A stretch of 35,047 nt of DNA from Kitasatospora aureofaciens (GTDB taxonomy: Bacteria > Actinomycetota > Actinomycetes > Streptomycetales > Streptomycetaceae): assembly GCF_001188955.3 (NCBI RefSeq), contig NZ_JPRF03000060.1, positions 1-35,047 on the forward strand, in the 5' to 3' direction. A model generated the notes under the pieces. It was not told the origin of the DNA. It saw nothing but the letters and a program-made list of their open reading frames with translations, and made no database searches. How positions within the stretch are numbered: the first letter of the stretch is position 1; each line of letters starts with the position of its first letter. The position numbers and the translations under genes were made by a program. This document shows, in pieces, positions 15,784 to 23,531 of this stretch.

Positions 15784-16473
15784 TCAGCGCAGCGCGAGGA
15801 CCTGGCCGGGCAGGATCAGGTCCGGGTCGTCACCGATGGTCTGGCGGTTGAGCGCGTAGAGGGTCGACCAGCCGTCGGGGGAGCCGACTTCCTGGGCGAT
15901 GCCCCCGAGGGTGTCGCCGGGACGTACGGTCCAGGTCTCCGGGCCGGCTTCGCCCGCGTCCGTGCCCCCGTCGCTGATGACGGGCGGCGTGTCCTCCGGG
16001 ACGGCGCGCTCGGTACGCGGGGCGGGCGCCTGCGGCCGCGGGTGCGCGGGGCCGTGGCCGCCACCGGCGTGGGTGCCGGTGTGGCTGTCGGCGCGGTCGC
16101 CGTTGTGGCCGGCCCGGGCTCCGCAGACCGGCCAGGGAGCCAGGCCGCGGCGCTCGGCGAGGTGCTCGGCCACCGCGATCTGCTGTTCGCGGGTCGCCCC
16201 GTCCGGGCGGGGAGCGTAGGCGAGGCCGCCGTTGGCGCGCCAGGTCGCCGTGTCGAACTGCAGTCCGCCGTAGTAGCCGTTTCCGGTGGCGGCCTGCCAG
16301 CGCCCGCCGCTCTCGCAGCGGGCCAAGGCGTCCCAGTCGGTTCCCCCGGTCCGGACCCCCGTGGGCACGGCGACAGCGGACGATGCCCTGGCACCGCCGA
16401 GGACGGCGGCGAGGGCGAGCAGGGGAAGCAGCAGAACGACGAGCAGGCGACGGACCACGGACAGCGGCGACAT
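15784..16473 (-). CDS. Secreted Rpf-like transglycosylase with LysM domain
   Basis: A 229-residue exported cell-wall hydrolase. Residues 1-32 form a signal peptide (VVRRLLVVLLLPLLALAAV then ARASSAVA). The resuscitation-promoting-factor-like lysozyme-fold domain (about 40-115) has the catalytic Glu in LARCESGGRW, then YYGGLQFDTATWRANGG and REQQIAVAEHLAE. A His/Gly/Pro-rich linker leads to a C-terminal LysM domain (about 180-229) with WTVRPGDTLGGIAQE. Such proteins cleave peptidoglycan and promote germination and regrowth. The start is ATG 16473 with GGAG upstream; longer in-frame starts precede the signal peptide. I looked for a cyclic-di-AMP riboswitch upstream and could not recognise one. 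Confidence 0.9.
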   Translation of the reverse strand: MSPLSVVRRLLVVLLLPLLALAAVLGGARASSAVAVPTGVRTGGTDWDALARCESGGRWQAATGNGYYGGLQFDTATWRANGGLAYAPRPDGATREQQIAVAEHLAERRGLAPWPVCGARAGHNGDRADSHTGTHAGGGHGPAHPRPQAPAPRTERAVPEDTPPVISDGGTDAGEAGPETWTVRPGDTLGGIAQEVGSPDGWSTLYALNRQTIGDDPDLILPGQVLALR

Positions 16474-16692
16474 GAACACTCCGTACCTCGGAGACAGAGA
16501 CCAGGCGTCGAAGCGCCTGTTCCACTCATGCGTCACGCGAGCGCGGACGACCGCCAGACACACCGCAACCCCGTCCCGTCGGCGGTCCGACACCACTCGA
16601 ACGCTCCGATCGCCCCGCCCTTCGGGCGACGCCGCCGAACCGGGCCGCAGCCCCTCCACTGTCAGCCGGGAGATCCGGCGCAACCGGCCTCC

Positions 16693-16720
16693 CGTGAACG
16701 GCCGGTACCGGCCGTTCACG
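16693..16720. repeat. 28-base perfect palindrome
   Basis: The half-site CGTGAACGGCCGGT is followed immediately by its exact reverse complement, centred between 16706 and 16707. It lies about 220 bases upstream of the Rpf start and 180 bases upstream of the cation-efflux gene. With no loop, it suits a dimeric DNA-binding protein better than an RNA terminator. Confidence 0.8.
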
Positions 16721-16740
16721 CGGCTCAAGCCCGCGCTGAC

Positions 16741-16790
16741 GGGCGCCGGCCCCGCCCCGAGCCGTCGGGCGCCGGCCCCGCCCCGAGCCG
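16741..16790. repeat. 26-base direct tandem repeat, two copies
   Basis: A 24-base unit beginning GGGCGCCGGCCCCGCC occurs at 16741-16764 and again, identical, at 16767-16790, with a 2-base spacer. It lies 21 bases from the 28-base palindrome in the same intergenic region. Confidence 0.75.
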
Positions 16791-16901
16791 CCGGGGAAGA
16801 TCGCCTCGCCCTCGACCCCCGACTGCGGAACGCGGTCCAGACCGTCCTGGACGAGCAGTGGAGCCCGGAAACAGATCTGCCACGGGCCACCCCTGGGCGC
16901 C

Positions 16902-17489
16902 GTGGGGGTGCCCCGTGCAGCGCTGCTGCGTCGGGGCTTCGCCCTGGAGTACGCCACGCTGGGCTGGAACGTGGTCGGCACCGTGATCCTCGCGATCGCG
17001 GCGATTGGTGCTCGGTCGGTGGCGCTGGCCGGCTTCGGCCTGGACTCACTGATCGAGATCGGCGCGTCCACCGTGGTCATCTGGGAGCTGTCCGGCAGCG
17101 GCGAGGACCGCCAGAAGCGCGCGCTCCGGCTGATCGGGGTCGGCTTCGCGCTGCTCGCGGTGTACCTCCTGGTGCAGTCCACCTGGGTGCTCGCCAGCAG
17201 CTTCCGCCCGCACCACTCCACACTCGGGATCGTCTGGACGGCGATCACCGTGGCGGTGATGTTCGCCCTCGCCTTCGGCAAGGCCCGCACCGGTGCAGCT
17301 CTGGACAACCCGGTCCTCAAGACCGAGGGGCGTGTCACCCTCATCGACGGCCTGCTGGCCGCCGCAGTCCTGCTCGGCCTCGTCCTCAACACCACCTTGG
17401 GCTGGTGGTGGGCCGACCCGGCCGCCGGCTACGTCCTCGTCTACTACGCGGCGCGCGAGGTGAAGGAGATCTTCTTCGGCGACCACTGA
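16902..17489 (+). CDS. Cation-efflux (CDF) family membrane protein, short form
   Basis: A 195-residue protein with five or six hydrophobic segments. The first pair includes NVVGTVILAIAAIGARSVAL, followed by AGFGLDSLIEIGASTVVIWEL, the segment that in cation-diffusion facilitators carries metal-site acidic residues. Later segments are GFALLAVYLLVQSTWVL, VWTAITVAVMFALAFG and DGLLAAAVLLGLVLN. The cytoplasmic C-terminal domain of full-length CDF transporters is missing, so this is the transmembrane-only type. The GTG start at 16902 is the most upstream in frame and has no strong ribosome binding site. The substrate is probably a divalent metal but cannot be specified. Confidence 0.8.
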   Translation: MGVPRAALLRRGFALEYATLGWNVVGTVILAIAAIGARSVALAGFGLDSLIEIGASTVVIWELSGSGEDRQKRALRLIGVGFALLAVYLLVQSTWVLASSFRPHHSTLGIVWTAITVAVMFALAFGKARTGAALDNPVLKTEGRVTLIDGLLAAAVLLGLVLNTTLGWWWADPAAGYVLVYYAAREVKEIFFGDH

Positions 17490-17601
17490 GCGCCGCCCTC
17501 ACGCATCGAGGCTCGCGGCAGTCGCCGGGGCCTCGCCGCAGAGTGGGCCGCTGAGGCCCAAAAAATCGAAACTGCGACCAAAACTGAGACCAGGGCACGA
17601 A

Positions 17602-17634
17602 GAAGGCTCCGACCGGAACCCGGTCGGGGCCTTC
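17602..17634. terminator. Copy of the tRNA-Ser terminator hairpin next to displaced 3' half 1
   Basis: Arms GAAGGCTCCGACCGG (17602-17616) and CCGGTCGGGGCCTTC (17620-17634) enclose an AAC loop. It is nearly identical to the hairpin beyond the intact tRNA-Ser (33294-33326), with one base changed. It has the same spacing to the tRNA 3' half, so it was carried with it. Confidence 0.75.
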
Positions 17635-17655
17635 AACTGCCTTGCTAGGCAAAGG

Positions 17656-17708
17656 CGGAGGATACGAGATTCGAACTCGTGAGGGGTTGCCCCAAACACG
17701 CTTTCCAA
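17656..17708 (-). other. Displaced 3' half of tRNA-Ser(GGA): attachment-site copy 1
   Basis: Fifty-three bases match the 3' half of the intact tRNA-Ser from the anticodon loop to the discriminator base, with one mismatch in the variable arm. Identity stops abruptly after the anticodon loop (CTTTCCAA on the plus strand). The 5' half is absent, so it cannot be a tRNA. Anticodon-loop crossover with a carried 3' end is typical of tyrosine-integrase attachment sites in tRNA genes. I read it as the far end of the larger integrated element. Confidence 0.8.
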
Positions 17709-17828
17709 TTCTCCCGAACGCCGTCCGCCGGGGTCCACACTCGTGCTGACCTGCAGCGGAGCGAACCGCTGGGCGGCGACTGAACCCGGCTGGACGGGGG
17801 TGAATGAGACCAGAACTGAGACCAGCTG
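17709..17828. other. Element arm with GAGACCAG repeats, copy 1
   Basis: This segment follows attachment-site copy 1 and aligns without gaps over about 117 bases to the segment after copy 2 (31148-31267), about two thirds identical by eye. The end of the arm has two spaced GAGACC motifs (TGAATGAGACCAGAACTGAG then ACCAG). A further GAGACCAG-type repeat (GCGACCAAAACTGAGACCAG, 17574-17593) lies on the other side of the tRNA half. These could be arm-type integrase sites. Confidence 0.55.
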
Positions 17829-17967
17829 GCTCCGCTCACCAGGCCGGACAATCCCTGCTCACGACGTCTCTGGTCAGCTGGCTCCTGCAGCCTCCGCTAT
17901 GAGGCGAGATCTGAGCAGGAGTTCGGCTGCCGGGGTGTGGTTTGGCCCGTGCCCGGCCGCGGTAGCG

Positions 17968-18078
17968 ATGCGGATCAAGCACCTGGCCATCCGGCCCGTC
18001 GTCGACGCGGACGGTTACCTCCTCGGCGTCCTCACCGCGGGCTGCGCTGCCACCCTGCTCGCCACTCCCTCCGCTTGA
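17968..18078 (+). pseudogene. CBS-domain fragment
   Basis: A short in-frame stretch beginning near ATG 17968 reads MRIKHLAIRPVVDADGYLLG followed by VLT, the classic second half of a CBS motif (PVVD..G.L.GVLT), then ends at a stop after TPSA. The upstream part of the same frame is not CBS-like and runs into the attachment-site arm. Only one partial CBS unit remains of what is normally a two-unit protein. CBS proteins often accompany PNPOx and GAF-sensor genes like those further right, so this is probably a relic of such a group cut by element insertion. Confidence 0.5.
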
Positions 18079-18123
18079 ACCGTCGTGTCCATGCGTCCTG
18101 CCGTCGTCATGACGACCGTGGTT

Positions 18124-18552
18124 TCACGGTGCCGGGTCGGTTGCCCGGCCTCGCAGGAGGAGGTCGGCCCAGACGGTCTTGCCGCAGCCTTCGGGGAAGG
18201 CACCCCAGTGCAGGGCGAGGCGGTCGACGATGAACAGTCCGTGACCGCCGATCCGGGCAGGCTGGTGGCTGCCGGGATCGGGTGGGGTGATGTCGGCCCG
18301 CGGATCCGTGACGGTGATGCGCAGGCGCGAGCCGTCGTCGTCCAGGTCCATGGCGAGGGGACCTGCCGTGTGCCGGACGGCGTTGGTGAGCAGTTCTGAT
18401 GCGACCAGTTGGGCGTCGTCGCCGGTGGTGGAGCAAGTCAGGCGCCAATCGGCGAGGGCTCGGCGGGTGAACGCCCGCCCTTCGTTCACCGAGGAGGCTC
18501 CGCTGCCTGCGGCGAAAGCCAGGTGGCGGTGGTGATGGACGGCTGTGGACAT
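18124..18552 (-). CDS. ATP-binding protein, anti-sigma-factor (SpoIIAB/RsbW)-like GHKL domain
   Basis: A 142-residue single-domain GHKL ATPase-fold protein of the type that binds sigma factors or their antagonists in actinomycete partner-switching. The N box is ELLTNAVRHT, the G1-like region is VTDPRADITPP and the G2 lid is GGHGLFIVDRLA, ending in KTVWADL. The N-terminal extension has a His-rich stretch (HHHRHLAF). The start is ATG 18552 with GGGAGG eight bases upstream; the longer open frame beyond it has no family resemblance. It is divergent from the SpoIIE-type phosphatase gene. The cognate sigma factor is not in the window. Confidence 0.88.
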   Translation of the reverse strand: MSTAVHHHRHLAFAAGSGASSVNEGRAFTRRALADWRLTCSTTGDDAQLVASELLTNAVRHTAGPLAMDLDDDGSRLRITVTDPRADITPPDPGSHQPARIGGHGLFIVDRLALHWGAFPEGCGKTVWADLLLRGRATDPAP

Positions 18553-19017
18553 GGTGGTCGCCTCCCATCGGTTCGGGCCCATGGCGCCCGGACGACGAAG
18601 TCCCGTCGCACCGGGACGGCTACCCGTTGGGGCCAGGCTCACGCGCCGGGCCGGGCAGTGCGCGCGGGGGCGGGGCCACAGGGGGCGGGCAAGGGGCGTC
18701 GGTCCGGCAGGGGCCGAGGAAGACGGGCGAGCGGCCCGGACTCGCGGAACCGTGGGCTTCCGGACCTGCGGCGGATTCGCCCGGCCGCGTCGGCTCCGCA
18801 CGGTGAACGGCCGGGGCCGGACGCCACGAAGCCGGTGCCGCGGTGGAACCGTGCCGTGCTCCGCACGCCCTCGGCATCCTGTCGACCGGCTGGAGAGCGC
18901 ATCGCCCGGCAGTGGGGCGTAATGGAAGGAGCTGCCTCGGTTCACGGATCCGGGGCGCCCGGCTCGGCAGAAGCGGCGCCGGCCCCGACGGCGGGAGCAA
19001 GACGGCGGTGAGCGAGG
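18553..19017. other. Gene-free gap between the ATP-binding protein and the phosphatase
   Basis: These 465 bases are GC-rich and open in several frames, but I see no ribosome binding site plus start combination or family motif in any of them. It presumably holds the divergent promoters of the two flanking regulatory genes. I could not identify convincing -35 or -10 hexamers. Confidence 0.4.
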
Positions 19018-19018
19018 A

Positions 19019-20226
19019 TGAGCGGTGACCAGCCGTCCGCCACGCCGGAACCCGGTCGGACGCACGGTACCGGCGAGCACCACCTGTGGGGCCCGCTGTT
19101 GGACCGGACCCAGGAACTGCCGCCCCAGATGATCGCTCCACTGGTCGCCGACGCGGTGCGCCGGTTCGGCGGTCGCGACCCGGTCCTCCTGCTGCAGGAC
19201 TATGGACAGCTGGTCCTGGCACCCCTGCACGGGCGGGGGCTGACGGCCGGAGAGCCGGTGCCGATCGACGCCTCACCCGCCGGCGAGGCGTTCCTGCGCG
19301 GTGTTCCCGTCGAGGAACCGCAGGAGGACGGCGTGCGGATGTACCTGCCCCTGCCGGACGGCGGTGACCAGGTGGGGGTGCTGGCCCTGACCCTGGACGC
19401 CGTCGACGAGGACGACCGCCGGCTGCTGCGGGTCTTCTGCGCCCTGGTCGCCGATCTGCTGGTCACGAAGAACGCCTTCACCGACCGGATCTTCCAGGCC
19501 CGGCGCCTCCAGCCGATGAGCGTGGCCGCCGAGATCCAGTGGTCGCTCCTGCCGCCGCTCTCGATGACGGTCCCCCTGGTCGCCGTGGCGGGCATCCTCG
19601 AACCCGCCTACCACGTGGCCGGGGACAGCTTCGACTACGCGCTCAACGACGACCTCCTGCACGTGGCGACCATCGACGCGATGGGCCACGGACTGGACGC
19701 CGCCACCATGGCGACCGTCGCCATCGGTGCGTACCGGCACGCCCGGCGCGCCGACATCGGACTGGCGGAGATCTACGCGTTCATGGACCGGGCCATCGCC
19801 GAGCAGTTCGGGCCGGACCACTTCGTCACCGCGCAGATGATGCGCCTGGACACCGTTACCGGCCACCTGCAGTGGGTCAACGCCGGCCATCCCGCACCAC
19901 TGCTGATCCGCGGCCGTCTCGTCGTCGAGCGACTGGAGAGCGCCCCCACCCTGCCGGTCGGGTTCGGCGGCGAGCAGCCGGTGATCAGTGAGCGGCGACT
20001 GCGGCACGGGGACCGGGTGCTGTGCTTCACTGACGGCCTGGTCGAGGAGCGGGCGCCCGGCGGGGAGCAGTTCGGCGAGCACCAGCTCATCGACTGGGTC
20101 AACCGCGTCGAGCGCTCGGATACCGGGCTCCGGACCATGGTGCGCATGCTCTCCCATGTCCTCAAGGAGGAGCGGGGCGGGCGCACGAGCGACGATGCCA
20201 CGCTGTTCGCGATCGAGTGGCGCTGA
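19019..20226 (+). CDS. SpoIIE/RsbU-type PP2C serine phosphatase with N-terminal sensor domain
   Basis: A 402-residue phosphatase. The first 160 residues look like a divergent GAF-type sensor (LLLQDYGQLVLAPLHGRGL to VLALTLDAVDEDDRRLLRVF). The PP2C domain spans about 180-400. Metal-binding Asp residues lie in YHVAGDSFDYAL, IDAMGHGLDAATMA and the terminal TSDDATLFAIEWR, with FVTAQMMRLD and VNAGHPAPLLIR between. Such enzymes dephosphorylate STAS-domain anti-anti-sigma factors. The ATG overlaps a short frame, and only a GCGAGG-like site is upstream. It is divergent from the ATP-binding protein, the usual kinase partner in such switches. Confidence 0.9.
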
Positions 20227-20299
20227 CCCGTCGGCGTCCCCTGCGACGGACGGGCGACCGCCCACCTGATCGGCCGGGCGCCGCCCCGAGCACCGCATG

Positions 20300-21691
20300 T
20301 CAGGGTGCTCCGGGCCCCGGGTCGGGGTGCCGGAGGTCGAAGACGGTGGCACGGATGTCGCGGATGACCGTATCGAGGCGGCCGACGGTGTCGAGGAGGT
20401 GCTGCTGCCGGTGGGGCGGTGCGGTGGTGGCCAGGCCGTTGAGGGTGAGACTGATGGCGAAGATGCCCTCGATGACACGGTCGCGCAGGTCCTGGGCGAT
20501 GCGTTCGTGGTCACGGACCTGTGTGACGAGCTCGGCGTCGGCGCGTTCGGCGGCGAGCCGCTCGGCGAGAGCGGCCTGAGCGGCGAAGACGGTCAGCATG
20601 TCGAGCTGGTCGTGGTCGAATCCCGCCCGGCCCGGTTGGCGCGTGACGAAAAGGACCCCGGTACGGCTGCCGCGGGCGGTCAGAGGGGCGAACATGGCCG
20701 GGCCGGATGCGGGGGACAGGTCGGTGTCCGGCTGGTGGGAGCGTCCGTCGGTGGCCAGGTCGGCGGTGATCAGCGGTTCGCCGCGGGTCAGGACGAGTCC
20801 GGTCAGGGACTGTGCGGTGGGCAGGTACTGGCCGGTGACGCGGTCGGCGTACTGGCCGGCGGCAATGCGGATGACCAGGCGCTCGGGGGTCTCGGGAAGG
20901 GCGATCGCCGCGATGTCGGCGCCCGCGACCTGCCGCGCCTGCTCGACGATCAGCGCGAGCACCTGGTCCGGCTCGGTACGGGCCAGGAGGGCGGAGCTGA
21001 TCAGGGCCGTGGCGTGCTGCCACGCTTCCCTGCGCTGGGCTTGTTCGTAGAGCCGGGCGTTGTCGACGGCCGCCGACGCGGCACCGGCCAGCGCTTGGAG
21101 GAGTTCCTCGTCCTCCGTGGTGAACGGTGCCGGCACGGTGCCGGCACCCTGCTTGTCGGCGAGGTAGAGGGCTCCGAACGTCCGGCCGCGGGCCCGGATC
21201 GGCACGCCGAGGAAGCTCCGCATGGTCGGGTGGCCGGTCGGGAAGCCGTACGTGTCGGGGGCCGCGTTGATGTCGTCGATCCGTAGCGGACCGGACTGCG
21301 TCCGTAGTCGGCCGAGGACACCTTCGCCCCGGGGCCACGGACCGATTTCCCGGGCGGCAGACGGTTCGATGCCGCTGTGCCGGAACTGGACGAGCCGACC
21401 TTCGTCGTCGAGTACGGCCAGGGCGGCGAAGCGGGCTCCCAGCAGCTCACGGGCGGCGTTCACCAGGTGGTCGAGCACCCCCGGGGAGGCGATGTCCGTG
21501 GTGACCGCGAGAACCGCCCGAAGGAGGTCACGCAGTCGGCTTTCCGCGTGCAGGACGTCATTGGCCCGCGTCACGACGGCCTGGACGGCACGGTCGAGCT
21601 CCAGACGGGCGGGGTCGGGGATGTGCACGAAGCCGGGCGGGTCACCGGGCGGACCGTTCGCAGGAGTTCCCACCGGGCCGCACCTCCGCAC
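20300..21691 (-). CDS. GAF-GAF DevS/DosS-like sensor, lacking phospho-His and ATPase domain
   Basis: A 463-residue protein with two GAF domains (about residues 60-205 and 225-385) and a dimerisation helix pair of the HisKA_3 type (about 395-455). GAF1 contains ARFAALAVLDDEGRLVQFRH and MRSFLGVPIRARGRTFGALY, as in DevS sensors that bind heme or other ligands. The helix normally reading ERIARDLHDHVIQ is ERIAQDLRDRVIEGIF, so the phospho-acceptor His is Arg. The protein stops soon after VFDLRHPDP, with no HATPase domain. It cannot be a working kinase as it stands, but may still sense and dimerise. Neighbouring PNPOx and CBS relics match a DevS-type group. Confidence 0.85.
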   Translation of the reverse strand: MRRCGPVGTPANGPPGDPPGFVHIPDPARLELDRAVQAVVTRANDVLHAESRLRDLLRAVLAVTTDIASPGVLDHLVNAARELLGARFAALAVLDDEGRLVQFRHSGIEPSAAREIGPWPRGEGVLGRLRTQSGPLRIDDINAAPDTYGFPTGHPTMRSFLGVPIRARGRTFGALYLADKQGAGTVPAPFTTEDEELLQALAGAASAAVDNARLYEQAQRREAWQHATALISSALLARTEPDQVLALIVEQARQVAGADIAAIALPETPERLVIRIAAGQYADRVTGQYLPTAQSLTGLVLTRGEPLITADLATDGRSHQPDTDLSPASGPAMFAPLTARGSRTGVLFVTRQPGRAGFDHDQLDMLTVFAAQAALAERLAAERADAELVTQVRDHERIAQDLRDRVIEGIFAISLTLNGLATTAPPHRQQHLLDTVGRLDTVIRDIRATVFDLRHPDPGPGAP

Positions 21692-21739
21692 GTCTCACGA
21701 CTTTCCGGCCACAGTCCTTATGCCCGTTCGCGGGCCCGT

Positions 21740-22201
21740 TCAGGCGTTGGGCGTGGGACCGGGGTACGGGAGCGGGGCACGGCCGGGACCGGCTCCGGTG
21801 ATCGGGAACGTCCGGCCGTCCACCTGCGTGGTCGTGATCCGCAGCAGGGATTCCGCCGGGCCGGGAACCCAGGGCGTCTCGGACCCGGTGCGGCTGATGA
21901 GGCGATCGGCCTCCCCGGCATCGGTCACGGGGTGGGCGTAGCCGGTCACACTGACGCTCCACGCGGTGCCGGAGTCGGCACCCTCCGCTTCGAAGAGCAC
22001 GACATCGCCGTCCGTCAGCCGCTGCAGGCGGGCATCGGCACCGGCGCCGACCACGACGTCCTCGTCGAGGAGGTAGTTCACCGGGGCGACGACGGGCAGG
22101 GCCCGCGCGGTGAACACCACTCTGCCGTAGCCGGTGCCCGCGAGCAGGGACAGGCATTCCCGGCGTTCCAGCCCACCGGGTACCTGCGTCGCCTCGTCCA
22201 T
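21740..22201 (-). CDS. Pyridoxamine 5'-phosphate oxidase (PNPOx)-like flavin-binding protein
   Basis: A 153-residue split-barrel protein. It has ERRECLSLLAGTGYGRVVFT at the start, LPVVAPVNYLLDEDVVVGAG in the middle and the WSVSVTGYAHPVTDAGEADRL block, all typical of short actinobacterial PNPOx-like proteins that bind FMN or F420. The reaction is unknown. It is encoded just upstream of the GAF sensor on the same strand, about 50 bases apart, and probably co-transcribed. In actinomycetes such genes are common beside DevS-type sensors and CBS proteins, which fits a redox or hypoxia role. Confidence 0.85.
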   Translation of the reverse strand: MDEATQVPGGLERRECLSLLAGTGYGRVVFTARALPVVAPVNYLLDEDVVVGAGADARLQRLTDGDVVLFEAEGADSGTAWSVSVTGYAHPVTDAGEADRLISRTGSETPWVPGPAESLLRITTTQVDGRTFPITGAGPGRAPLPYPGPTPNA

Positions 22202-22369
22202 GCCTCCATGCTCCTCGTCCCGGTACGAACCGCGGCATGGGTCACTTGGCCCTGCTCGTCCGCCGTCCGGCCGCTGTTCGAGGGGACCGTTCGACGGTGC
22301 GACAGGTGGCCTGCCGCACGGCGCGGAGACATGGACGGTGTCCTGCGGCCGCTGTGTCCGGTCACCCCC

Positions 22370-22783
22370 TCATCCTGTCTGCCGGCTGGCGGCGTAGGTG
22401 TCCGCCAGCGCGGTGCGGACGCTCGAGCAGATCGTGAAGACCTGGTCGGTGCCGGTGATCTCCAGTACCCGTCTGGTCTGAGGCGGCGGTGCGGCGAGCA
22501 CCATCTCCACGCCGGCGGCCTTCGCGCGCCGGCGGGCGGTGAGGAGCGCGTTGAGGCATACCGAGTGGCAGAAGGCCAGGCCGGTCAGATCGACGATCAG
22601 CTGGGGCGGGCGGGTCTGCATTACCCGTGCGAGGGCTTGCTGCAAGGGCTGGCGGTCCTCCAGGTCCACCTCGCCGTCGAGGCGGACGATCACCGCCTGT
22701 CCGTCAACCACCGTGGTGGTGGCTCGCAGCTGCGGTGTGAGGTGCTGGAGGCGGTCGGGCGCGGTCTCACGGATGCTCACCAT
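22370..22783 (-). CDS. STAS-domain anti-sigma-antagonist-like protein with altered phosphosite
   Basis: About 137 residues from ATG 22783; ATG 22792 is also possible. The STAS fold is clear: VVDGQAVIVRLDGEVDLEDR, then PPQLIVDLTGLAFCHSV, then ALLTARRRAKAAGVEMVLA and VFTICSSVRTALA. The loop that normally reads DSSG is HSVC, so the position of the regulatory phosphoserine is Val. It therefore probably cannot be inactivated by a SpoIIAB-like kinase. Its start overlaps the end of the upstream winged-helix gene, which indicates co-translation. Confidence 0.85.
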   Translation of the reverse strand: MVSIRETAPDRLQHLTPQLRATTTVVDGQAVIVRLDGEVDLEDRQPLQQALARVMQTRPPQLIVDLTGLAFCHSVCLNALLTARRRAKAAGVEMVLAAPPPQTRRVLEITGTDQVFTICSSVRTALADTYAASRQTG

Positions 22784-23129
22784 GATGATCACCGGTAGGA
22801 AGCCTCTGCTGGTGGCCGGAGCCGGGGCGGGGATCGGGGCCGCCGAACAGGGCCAGCAGGCCTGCGATCTCCTGGTGGGCCTCGGCGGGATGGCGGAAGT
22901 ACGTGCCCTCGACGACGTGGTAGTGGTTGCGGCGCCCGTGCCGTGTACGAACGAGGAAGCCGGCGTCCTCCAGGTCGGTGACGATCGCCTGTACGGCCCT
23001 CTCCGTCACTCCGCACGTCGCCGCCAGGTCCCGCAGGCGGACTTCCGCGTCACGCGAGATCGCCACCAGTACACGTGCGTGATGCGTCAGGAACGTCCAC
23101 CTCGTCCGGGGCCCCTGTTCATCCCGCAT
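22767..23129 (-). CDS. Winged-helix (MarR/ArsR-like) transcriptional regulator
   Basis: About 120 residues from ATG 23129. The DNA-binding part has THHARVLVAISRDAEVRLRD, AATCGVTERAVQAIVTDLED and the wing AGFLVRTRHGRRNHYHVV, typical of small winged-helix regulators. The C-terminal tail contains EIAGLLALFGG. No strong ribosome binding site is present. A CATACT box ends six bases before the ATG, so the transcript may be leaderless. A 16-base perfect palindrome lies at 23149-23164, suiting autoregulation. An in-frame start at 23198 would run through that palindrome. It overlaps the STAS gene at its 3' end. Confidence 0.82.
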   Translation of the reverse strand: MRDEQGPRTRWTFLTHHARVLVAISRDAEVRLRDLAATCGVTERAVQAIVTDLEDAGFLVRTRHGRRNHYHVVEGTYFRHPAEAHQEIAGLLALFGGPDPRPGSGHQQRLPTGDHHGEHP

Positions 23130-23148
23130 ACCACAAGTATGCTCTCGA

Positions 23149-23164
23149 ATTCCGGTTCCGGAAT
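23149..23164. promoter_or_regulatory. Palindromic operator candidate upstream of the winged-helix gene
   Basis: ATTCCGGTTCCGGAAT has exact ATTCCGG/CCGGAAT arms around TT. It starts 20 bases upstream of the ATG, at the expected -35 region of a leaderless promoter whose -10-like CATACT lies at about 23136-23141. Autorepression is inferred from position only. Confidence 0.5.
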
Positions 23165-23531
23165 GCCCGAGTCCAGGATCGTCAATGGTCTTCGCCACCC
23201 GGCCACCCCGCGCGGCGTCTGCCCTATCCCCGCCTCCGCCCGCCAGGTGGAGTGATCCGTCGGCTGGGCTCTGAACGGCAGTGGACGGGGGGTGAACGCA
23301 ACCAGAACTGGTCGCATCAGGCCTCTCCCGCGCGGTGGGGATGACGTCTCGTTCGCGTCACTCCTGGGTGCGGACCTTCCCCGTCGCGGTGTACGGGCCG
23401 CGGCGGACGGACCGGCCCGGGGCTGAGGGGGCGGAGTACCGTGGGAATGTCGGAACGGCTCGACCGGCAGCGACGGAGGACCGCCTCTGCGGTAGCGGAC
23501 GGGACGTCCGTCCGCGGATGGGTGGCGTGCC
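23165..23531. other. Gene-free 367-base gap with an attachment-arm relic
   Basis: No gene is supported here. Around 23261-23320 the sequence resembles the element arm beside attachment-site copy 1: GGCTGGGC, CTGAAC, TGGACGGGG and CCAGAACTG occur in the same order. No tRNA half accompanies it. The rest presumably holds the promoter of the DUF5994 gene to the right. Confidence 0.35.

Larger units (their letters stand above)
16474..16901. other. 428-base gap between the Rpf gene and the cation-efflux gene
   Basis: No convincing gene in either direction. The stretch holds the leader and promoter region of the minus-strand Rpf gene, a 28-base perfect palindrome and a 26-base tandem repeat, each listed separately. 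Confidence 0.5.

Noticed and set aside
16474..16740. Cyclic-di-AMP (ydaO-type) riboswitch upstream of the Rpf gene
   Set aside because: Such a riboswitch precedes some Streptomyces rpf genes, but I could not find the conserved core or pairing elements here.
18553..19230. N-terminal extension of the ATP-binding protein to 19230 (minus strand)
   Set aside because: The extension has no family resemblance and overlaps the divergent phosphatase gene. A strong ribosome binding site marks the start at 18552.
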